From Promethearchaeota archaeon (GTDB lineage Archaea > Asgardarchaeota > Lokiarchaeia > Sigynarchaeales > SOKP01): a stretch of 11,428 nucleotides of DNA. Numbering within the stretch: position 1 is the stretch's first letter; each line of letters begins with the position of its first letter. The DNA lies in assembly GCA_014729315.1 (NCBI GenBank), contig WJKD01000105.1, forward strand, positions 1 through 11,428, read 5' to 3'. The notes beneath the pieces were generated by a model, which had not been told where the DNA came from, searched no databases, and worked only from the letters and a program-made list of their open reading frames with translations. Below are positions 7,467-11,428 of this stretch, in pieces. A program made the translations under genes and the position numbers.

Positions 7467-8222
7467 TTAAAGGAAGCTTTTAAGTTTCTCAGCAACTACT
7501 TCTGTCCGATAATCAACCATCCCAAGTTGTGTTTCTGAATCGAATTGAAGAACTAAAAGTAAACTGATAAAATTCTTATATGTTACCATTCTTTCGCATA
7601 CTTTTTCTCCATTTCCTAAGGTATAAAACAATTCCGGCACATCAAATGTTCCAGTCATATATCTTATTTCCAATTCCTTCATTACTCTCATTAAAAGGTC
7701 GTTAGTTAGCGAAGAATAGATAATTGTTCCTTTAGTTGTAAGTAGAGCAGATCCTTTGATTTCTTTTTTAACTTTCATTTCTTTTAGATATTCTATAACT
7801 TTGTCATATAGCCCTCGACTTTTAATTTCATAAACCTCGTCCTTTCCATACATTAATGAATCAACAAATTCGTCGAACTTTGTGTTTTCAATACCCTTCT
7901 CTTCAAAATCATTCATAAGTTGGGGTTTCATTTTAAAAAATAAATTTATTATATTATCCAAACGAGAATTTAGAAAAAGAAGGTTTTCTTTGGAACTTGA
8001 AAGAATTACAAAAATATAACCCTTTTCCTTCTTAAACACAAATCTTAAATCCCCCATCTCTAGCACTTCAATCTTTTTGGATACCACTTTTTGAGAGAAG
8101 CTAAATAGTGCCGAAAAAAAAGGAGTAATCAAATTTATTTCAAATTTAAACTGCTCAGAAAAATTTCTATCATAAATGCAAACCCCACTTTCTTGAAGAA
8201 TAAAAAATGAATGAATTAACAT
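7467..8222 (-). CDS. Longin-like plus roadblock-like domain protein
   Basis: A 251-residue soluble protein that I do not recognise as a named family, but whose pattern suggests two small alpha/beta domains. Residues 1-97 (MLIHSFFILQESGVCIYDRNF, then SALFSFSQ, GDLRFVF, GYIFVILSS and an amphipathic helix) look like a longin-type domain. After a charged linker (98-155), residues 156-251 look like a roadblock/LC7 domain: SALLTTKGTIIYSSL, a helix, then YTLGNGEKVCERMV, FISLLLVLQF and TQLGMVDYR. Such domains in Asgard archaea are thought to act with small GTPases in trafficking or signalling complexes (known of the domain classes); a role here is inferred. There is no membrane segment or signal peptide. 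The call rests on motif pattern and needs a profile or structure comparison. The gene is divergent from the signal peptidase gene. Confidence 0.6.
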   Translation of the reverse strand: MLIHSFFILQESGVCIYDRNFSEQFKFEINLITPFFSALFSFSQKVVSKKIEVLEMGDLRFVFKKEKGYIFVILSSSKENLLFLNSRLDNIINLFFKMKPQLMNDFEEKGIENTKFDEFVDSLMYGKDEVYEIKSRGLYDKVIEYLKEMKVKKEIKGSALLTTKGTIIYSSLTNDLLMRVMKELEIRYMTGTFDVPELFYTLGNGEKVCERMVTYKNFISLLLVLQFDSETQLGMVDYRTEVVAEKLKSFL

Positions 8223-8390
8223 TTTATTTTTCAGACTTTGAATGATATTATCGATTCTATTATTATAATTTATTATTATTAATAATTATTCCATAATAAT
8301 TGAACTATATAAATCTGAATCTAAAGAAGATTTGCTAGTTTAATTAGAATTCGATTTTGAAGGATCTGATTCAATTATGTTTTTCAAATT

Positions 8391-8399
8391 AACTATAAA
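8391..8399 (+). promoter_or_regulatory. Possible box A of the signal peptidase gene
   Basis: AACTATAAA lies about 80 bases before the ATG at 8475, giving a predicted start near 8424. A second TATA-like word, TATATAAAT at 8306-8314, could serve the divergent minus-strand gene. GAGGAG follows at 8400-8405 but is not next to a start codon. The gap 8223-8474 otherwise shows only AT-rich sequence and a possible overlapping upstream frame at 8377-8478. Confidence 0.25.
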
Positions 8400-8474
8400 G
8401 AGGAGAAATTTTTTCAGTTTTCTTAAATTTGATCTATCTAGATTACCATATTGTAAAAATAGAATTTTTTTGCC

Positions 8475-9173
8475 ATGAAAGTTAAAAACCTTAAAACTAA
8501 TTCTAAAAAAGACAAAGAACCTATCTCCAAAAAGAAGGTTATTATTGCTGTAATTTTAATTGGTTTTTCTTTCTTTGGCTCTTTTCTAATCTATTTTATC
8601 TTACAACTTTCATTAAATACAGAAACCCCTATGGTTGTTGTTATTTCTGGTTCAATGGAACCTAATATTCATAAAGGAGATTTATTGTTTTTACAAGGTC
8701 AGGATGCTGAAGATATAAAAGAAGGTTCTAGAACAGATCAAGATGGCGACATAATCGTTTTTGACGCTCATGGTCTTTGGGCTGGAGCTCCAGATGAGCC
8801 GATTGTTCATCGAGTAGTTGGTAAATATAAAGAAGATGGAAAGTGGTACTTCATTACTCGGGGTGACGCTAACGACTATGACGACGAAGAGCCTATACCT
8901 GAAAATCGAATATTAGGGGTGGTAGTAGGAAGGATTCCTTATGTTGGTTGGGTAAAAATTATTTTAACTGATTATGGATTATTTATTCCATTGATGATTA
9001 TACTCTCTGTTCCCTTGATATTAAGCATCATCTGGGATATTATTAAAGATCAAGAAAAAGAAAAAGTCCAAGAAAAAGATGATTCTAAGGAATTATCAAC
9101 TAATAATAAACTAATGAATGAAAGAAAAGAATCCGAAATTATACTCAATAAAGAGGATGAGTTTGATTTTTAA
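8475..9173 (+). CDS. Archaeal/ER-type (Ser-His) signal peptidase I
   Basis: A 232-residue membrane protease of the S26B (Sec11) type, which removes signal peptides from exported proteins at the outer face of the membrane. A basic N-terminus is followed by a membrane segment (about 21-46). The catalytic serine is Ser60 in VISGSMEP, His112 in IVHRVVG takes the place of the bacterial lysine, and Asp131 lies in TRGDAND, with further acidic residues at 136-138. A second membrane segment (about 168-190) follows GRIPYVGWVKI. The last 42 residues form a strongly charged, Lys/Glu/Asp-rich cytoplasmic tail, which is not needed for the fold and is longer than in many relatives. The gene is monocistronic by appearance. 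A small secreted-peptide gene lies about 750 bases downstream, beyond alba, and would be a natural substrate. Confidence 0.92.
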   Translation: MKVKNLKTNSKKDKEPISKKKVIIAVILIGFSFFGSFLIYFILQLSLNTETPMVVVISGSMEPNIHKGDLLFLQGQDAEDIKEGSRTDQDGDIIVFDAHGLWAGAPDEPIVHRVVGKYKEDGKWYFITRGDANDYDDEEPIPENRILGVVVGRIPYVGWVKIILTDYGLFIPLMIILSVPLILSIIWDIIKDQEKEKVQEKDDSKELSTNNKLMNERKESEIILNKEDEFDF

Positions 9174-9257
9174 TCCTCCGTAAACATAACCTCAATCTCT
9201 CTTAAATTTAGCGACAATAAAGTTTAAAATATTGTTAAAATTTTGCACACATAATAT

Positions 9258-9279
9258 TACTAAATTTCATAATTTAGTA
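9258..9279. repeat. Perfect 9-base inverted repeat between signal peptidase and alba genes
   Basis: TACTAAATT (9258-9266) and AATTTAGTA (9271-9279) are perfect inverse complements around the four-base loop TCAT, and the stem can be lengthened by a G-T and an A-T pair. It lies about 80 bases after the signal peptidase stop codon and about 90 bases before the alba box A. With no T tract behind it, it may be an operator, an mRNA 3' hairpin or a weak terminator. Confidence 0.4.
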
Positions 9280-9368
9280 GTTATTAAACTTTGTAATTTG
9301 TATTTTACTAAGATTACACCAATAAATCGTAAATACAATTACGCAAATATAACAAACAATACAAAATA

Positions 9369-9378
9369 CTTATAAAAA
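9369..9378 (+). promoter_or_regulatory. Box A of the alba gene, with short leader
   Basis: CTTATAAAAA sits about 55-60 bases upstream of the ATG at 9430 and predicts a start near 9398. The leader carries AGTGAT at 9420-9425, which matches part of the sequence complementary to the archaeal 16S rRNA 3' end and is well spaced for the ATG at 9430. Confidence 0.45.
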
Positions 9379-9429
9379 CAAAACAACTGAAAAAACATCA
9401 TATCTAAAATAATTAACTAAGTGATTAAA

Positions 9430-9711
9430 ATGCCTAAAAAAGATGAAAACGCTGTTTATGTCGGTAGACGTCCAACCATGAATTATGTTATGGCGACGAT
9501 GATGATTTTAAATAAAGGAGAAGAGTGTACTGTAAAAGCACGTGGTAGAGCTATTTCTCACGCAGTAGACGTATGTGAAATCTTGAGAAATAGATTCTTA
9601 AAAGGTACTGAATATAAGGAAATCATTCTCTCTACTGAGCAATTAGAAGGAGAGGATGGACAATCAAATAATGTCTCGAGCATTGAGATCGTTCTTACCC
9701 CACCTGAATAA
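9430..9711 (+). CDS. albA: Alba DNA/RNA-binding chromatin protein
   Basis: A 93-residue Alba protein, a dimeric architectural protein that coats DNA and also binds RNA. The family core is clear: NAVYVGRRPTMNYVMATMMIL (7-27, split by the first helix), VKARGRAISHAVDVCEILRNRFL (35-57) and VSSIEIVL (82-89), with Phe56 at the dimer-dimer contact. The usual Lys16-Lys17 pair, the acetylation site in Sulfolobus Alba, is replaced by Arg13-Arg14. The beta-hairpin that reaches into the minor groove reads EGEDGQSNN (73-81) and lacks the usual arginine. An in-frame GTG at 9421 would add three residues, but it overlaps a likely Shine-Dalgarno sequence, so ATG 9430 is preferred. Promoter and terminator on either side suggest a single-gene unit. 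Confidence 0.93.
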   Translation: MPKKDENAVYVGRRPTMNYVMATMMILNKGEECTVKARGRAISHAVDVCEILRNRFLKGTEYKEIILSTEQLEGEDGQSNNVSSIEIVLTPPE

Positions 9712-9728
9712 ATTAGATATCTCTATAC

Positions 9729-9794
9729 AGAGAATCTTTTGATTCTCTTCAGTAATACTCTCATACATAAAATCTCTCTTTTTTTTCCTTTTTT
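9729..9794 (+). terminator. Hairpin plus T tracts after the alba gene
   Basis: AGAGAATC (9729-9736) and GATTCTCT (9741-9748) form a perfect eight-base-pair stem with a TTTT loop, starting 18 bases after the stop codon. Two T runs follow at 9779-9786 and 9789-9794 behind CTCTC. The rest of the gap to 9926 shows only the promoter of the small peptide gene. Confidence 0.6.
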
Positions 9795-9864
9795 CGTTTA
9801 CATTTTATTCTTATTCTACAAATCAGTTTAAATCTCAACTTTTAAGAAAAAATATTTTGTGTTC

Positions 9865-9874
9865 TTTAAATATA
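9865..9874 (+). promoter_or_regulatory. Box A of the small peptide gene
   Basis: TTTAAATATA at 9865-9874 predicts transcription from about 9895-9900. This leaves a leader of about 30 bases that contains the Shine-Dalgarno sequence AAGGTGG at 9912-9918. Confidence 0.45.
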
Positions 9875-9926
9875 CTAATTCTGATTTATGTTGAGCACCT
9901 TAAAAGTAAAAAAGGTGGTATAATAA

Positions 9927-10043
9927 ATGCAGTTAAATAAAAAAGTATTAGTTGCCTTAGCAATTTTGCTAACAGTCTCCTATGGTTTAAGTATGGCTGC
10001 TGCGGGAGTTAGTATTCCTGGTTGCGGAGAAGGCGGACCATAA
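9927..10043 (+). CDS. Small exported peptide with signal sequence, 38 residues
   Basis: I do not recognise this family. The ATG at 9927 is preceded, at eight bases' distance, by AAGGTGG, the best Shine-Dalgarno sequence in the window. The product begins MQLNKK, continues with an uninterrupted hydrophobic stretch (residues 7-26: VLVALAILLTVSYG then LSMAAA), and ends GVSIPGCGEGGP. This is the classic n-, h- and c-region of a signal peptide, with small residues (Ala24-Ala26) before a likely cleavage site, leaving a 12-residue mature peptide with one cysteine and a Gly-rich end. A lipobox-like reading (SIPGC) is possible but has Pro at an unfavourable position. It could also be a one-helix membrane protein. 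It has its own TATA box and a palindrome/T-tract terminator, so it is very probably expressed. Its function is unknown. Confidence 0.65.
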   Translation: MQLNKKVLVALAILLTVSYGLSMAAAGVSIPGCGEGGP

Positions 10044-10058
10044 AACATTGGTAAAAAT

Positions 10059-10097
10059 GCAAATTTGCAAAATCTTTGTATTTCTTTTCTTTTTTTT
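10059..10097 (+). terminator. Palindrome plus T tract after the small peptide gene
   Basis: The perfect palindrome GCAAATTTGC lies at 10059-10068, 16 bases after the stop codon, and a pyrimidine-rich stretch ending in eight T residues (10090-10097) follows. The palindrome makes only a short stem, so the T tract is the stronger signal. Confidence 0.45.
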
Positions 10098-10366
10098 AAA
10101 ATTTAAAATTACCTAAAAATTTCCATTTTGGCTTGAAAATTATTAATTTAAAATAAAACCTCCAAAACTGATAAATTATTAAATTCTTTTTAGAATTCTC
10201 ATATTCATCTCTCTCAAGTAGAAAAATCGTAAAATGGTTTAGTTATTAGAAGAAATCAAAAGAAGCACTGATAATACTGATGATCTAAAAAATTGATTAG
10301 AAGCAACTTTAACAATGTTTTTCAATAAGATTTAATAATTGAGATACCCAAATAAATAATTAACAA

Positions 10367-10427
10367 ACAATATAATAAGAAATTAAAATATCTTTATTAG
10401 ATAATAATAAATCAACTTTTAAAGAGG
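10367..10427 (+). promoter_or_regulatory. Promoter and Shine-Dalgarno sequence of the histone-fold gene
   Basis: ACAATATAATAAG (10367-10379) is the best TATA-like candidate and predicts a start near 10403. GAGG at 10424-10427 lies 11 bases before the ATG at 10439 and is a moderate Shine-Dalgarno match that supports that start. Confidence 0.35.
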
Positions 10428-10438
10428 AAGAATAAATT

Positions 10439-10642
10439 ATGGCTAAAAAGAAAGCAAGCAAGGTAGAACCCTTGTATGTAAAATCAAAAGTAAGGGAATA
10501 TATTAAGGGAAAAGGATGTAATACCAGTAGCGAAGTATTAGATGGAGATAAATTCAACTCAATCATTATGGATATTCTCGATAAAGCAGTTGATCGGGCT
10601 AAGGCAAACAAAAGAAAAACAGTTAAAGCACGTGACCTTTAA
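10439..10642 (+). CDS. Minimal histone-fold protein, probably face-to-face (DUF1931-like) type
   Basis: A 67-residue basic protein with one histone fold. A lysine-rich N-terminus (MAKKKASK) leads to a first helix in VKSKVREYIKGKG (14-26), a long central helix in DKFNSIIMDILDKAVDRAKANK (37-58, broken here only for description) and the closing KRKTVKARDL (58-67). The pattern [RK]-K-T-V-x-x-x-D-L is the histone-fold loop 2 and third-helix start. The protein stops right there, so the third helix is minimal. This layout matches the short DUF1931-related proteins described as face-to-face histones rather than the HMf-type histones that form nucleosome-like spirals. It probably forms tetramers that bind DNA; the partner and role here are inferred. 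It has its own promoter and terminator and lies close to alba, so the two may shape the same chromatin. Cys27 is the only cysteine. Confidence 0.8.
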   Translation: MAKKKASKVEPLYVKSKVREYIKGKGCNTSSEVLDGDKFNSIIMDILDKAVDRAKANKRKTVKARDL

Positions 10643-10677
10643 TTAGGATTCTCTAATAAAAATCTCTTTTTTTTTTT
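10642..10677 (+). terminator. Hairpin plus T11 terminator after the histone-fold gene
   Basis: ATTAG (10642-10646) pairs with CTAAT (10653-10657), overlapping the end of the stop codon, and AATCTC leads into eleven T residues at 10667-10677. It also separates the gene from the convergent rad50 gene. Confidence 0.6.
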
Positions 10678-10713
10678 AAATTATCTCTCTTTTATTTTTT
10701 AAAAAGCTTTCAA

Positions 10714-11428
10714 TTAATTAATTACGTTTTTACCTAGAAATTCTACTTCTGTTCTCTCAAAATCATCTTTAGAAAATTGAACAACGAAATCTGCGTTCTC
10801 TTCGAATGTATCGTCGTGAGAAATAACAAATAATTGAGTAAAACCTTTGATCTTTTGAATGCATTTTGCTAGATTTATACGTTTTTCGAAGTCCAGATTG
10901 GTGGTTGGTTCGTCAAAAAAAGCGAAATCAATTTTGGTTAAAAGTTTTAATATTGCTAATCTAACCGCTAGTGCTGCCGCCATTTGTTCTCCTCCCGACA
11001 ATTGTGTGTATTCTTTTTCATTTTCTTGTGTAATCAAGATGACATTATAATCGTTTTTTAATTCTAAAATAATTGAATCTTTATCCATTAATTCTCTATA
11101 AAGTTCAGTACCAAGTTGATTTATTCGGGACAGTAAAGCTTCAGTAATTTTAGGACCCGCTTCCTTAAACCAATTCCTAATAGTTTCAACAAAATTCTTT
11201 GAATATTCTGTCCATTCTCTCTTTTTTACAAGTTTATGTTGTTTTTTCTCTTCCTCTTGTAGTTTTTTGAGTTTAATTTCTATTTGCTCGCTTCTTTCCT
11301 TTGAAATATTTATTTTATTTCTCACTTTACCTCTCTTGTCGATTAAGTTTTTAATTTGATCATCAAGTGCTTTAAGCTCTGAGCTTGAAAATTCAGTTTC
11401 TAGCTTTTTTTTTTCATTAGTTATTTTA
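10714..11428 (-). CDS. rad50: Rad50/SbcC-type DNA repair ATPase, C-terminal part
   Basis: The reading frame is open without interruption from the right edge to the TAA at 10714, giving about 237 C-terminal residues. A GTG at 11325 is internal and not a start. The first 75 or so residues are Lys/Glu-rich with coiled-coil character. The ATPase half follows: the ABC signature TQLSGGEQMAAALAVRLAIL, Walker B FAFFDEPTTNLD, and the switch histidine in FVISHDD. LSGGEQ with an immediately following Walker B domain and a coiled coil upstream is typical of Rad50, which with Mre11 binds and processes DNA double-strand breaks. SMC proteins share these motifs, but SHDDTFEENADFVVQF resembles the Rad50 end more. 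The Walker A domain and zinc hook lie outside the window, as would any mre11 gene. Confidence 0.85.
   Translation of the reverse strand, partial: KITNEKKKLETEFSSSELKALDDQIKNLIDKRGKVRNKINISKERSEQIEIKLKKLQEEEKKQHKLVKKREWTEYSKNFVETIRNWFKEAGPKITEALLSRINQLGTELYRELMDKDSIILELKNDYNVILITQENEKEYTQLSGGEQMAAALAVRLAILKLLTKIDFAFFDEPTTNLDFEKRINLAKCIQKIKGFTQLFVISHDDTFEENADFVVQFSKDDFERTEVEFLGKNVIN

Larger units (their letters stand above)
10044..10438. other. Intergenic region between peptide and histone-fold genes
   Basis: This 395-base gap begins with the terminator of the small peptide gene and ends with the promoter and ribosome binding site of the histone-fold gene. In between, a short hairpin (AATTCT, TTTT loop, AGAATT) lies at 10182-10197. 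A stretch at 10234-10335 reads like coding sequence but is broken by an in-frame TAG and TGA. I saw no RNA gene or intact protein gene. Confidence 0.5.

Noticed and set aside
7286..7483. Plus-strand open frame of 65 codons
   Set aside because: It is a shifted frame over the end of the M28 gene, whose own frame encodes a clear C-terminal membrane segment.
9421..9423. GTG as the alba start
   Set aside because: It overlaps the likely ribosome binding sequence, and the ATG at 9430 gives the usual short Alba N-terminus.
10018..10028. Lipoprotein lipobox in the small peptide (SIPGC)
   Set aside because: Proline just before Gly-Cys is unusual for a lipobox, and the cysteine lies far beyond the hydrophobic core; ordinary signal peptidase cleavage near the Ala triplet is more likely.
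10360..10611. Minus-strand open frame of 83 codons
   Set aside because: It is antisense to the histone-fold gene, which has a recognisable product, ribosome binding site and terminator.
10859..11050. Plus-strand open frame of 63 codons
   Set aside because: It is antisense to the signature and Walker B motifs of rad50.
11323..11325. GTG as a start codon for a short 203-residue Rad50-like protein
   Set aside because: The same frame stays open to the window edge with coiled-coil-like sequence, so this is an internal valine codon.
1..11428. CRISPR arrays, tRNA genes, rRNA and mobile elements
   Set aside because: No regularly spaced repeats, no T-loop-like GGTTCRA words with matching arms, and no transposase or integrase motifs were seen on reading the gaps.

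Overview
The window looks like chromosomal DNA of an archaeon, most plausibly an Asgard archaeon of the Lokiarchaeia type. This is inference from gene content. The DNA is strongly AT-rich, and intergenic gaps are long and hold archaeal-type TATA boxes and T-tract terminators. The genes include an Alba chromatin protein, a minimal single-domain histone-fold protein, a Sec11-type (Ser-His) signal peptidase and a Rad50 ATPase. One protein appears to join a longin-like and a roadblock-like domain, a class of small domain that Asgard genomes are rich in. No rRNA, tRNA, CRISPR array, transposase or phage gene was seen.

Left part (1-3700): the start of a GPH/MelB-type transporter runs off the left edge on the minus strand. 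It is divergent from a propionyl/acetyl-CoA synthetase-like acyl-CoA ligase (497-2404). That gene converges on a zinc-dependent medium-chain alcohol dehydrogenase (2480-3691, minus strand).

Middle part (3700-8220): a 435-base gap holds a possible very small transcription unit and the promoter of a seven-TM sensor histidine kinase (4127-5428). Next come a MaoC-type (R)-enoyl-CoA hydratase (5543-5980), a membrane-anchored M28 metallopeptidase or glutaminyl-cyclase-like enzyme (6270-7412), and the longin/roadblock-like protein (7467-8222, minus strand). The ligase, dehydrogenase and hydratase fit short-chain acyl-CoA and alcohol metabolism, but they are not one operon.

Right part (8475-11428): signal peptidase, Alba (start best placed at 9430), a 38-residue peptide with a clear signal sequence and the strongest Shine-Dalgarno sequence in the window (9927-10043), a histone-fold protein (10439-10642), and the C-terminal part of Rad50 entering from the right edge. 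Alba, the peptide and the histone each seem to be separate transcription units, with their own TATA box and a hairpin/T-tract terminator.

The most interesting item is the small exported peptide between two chromatin-protein genes and about 750 bases downstream of a signal peptidase gene. The longin/roadblock-like protein and the substitutions in Alba's DNA-contact regions are also worth a second look.
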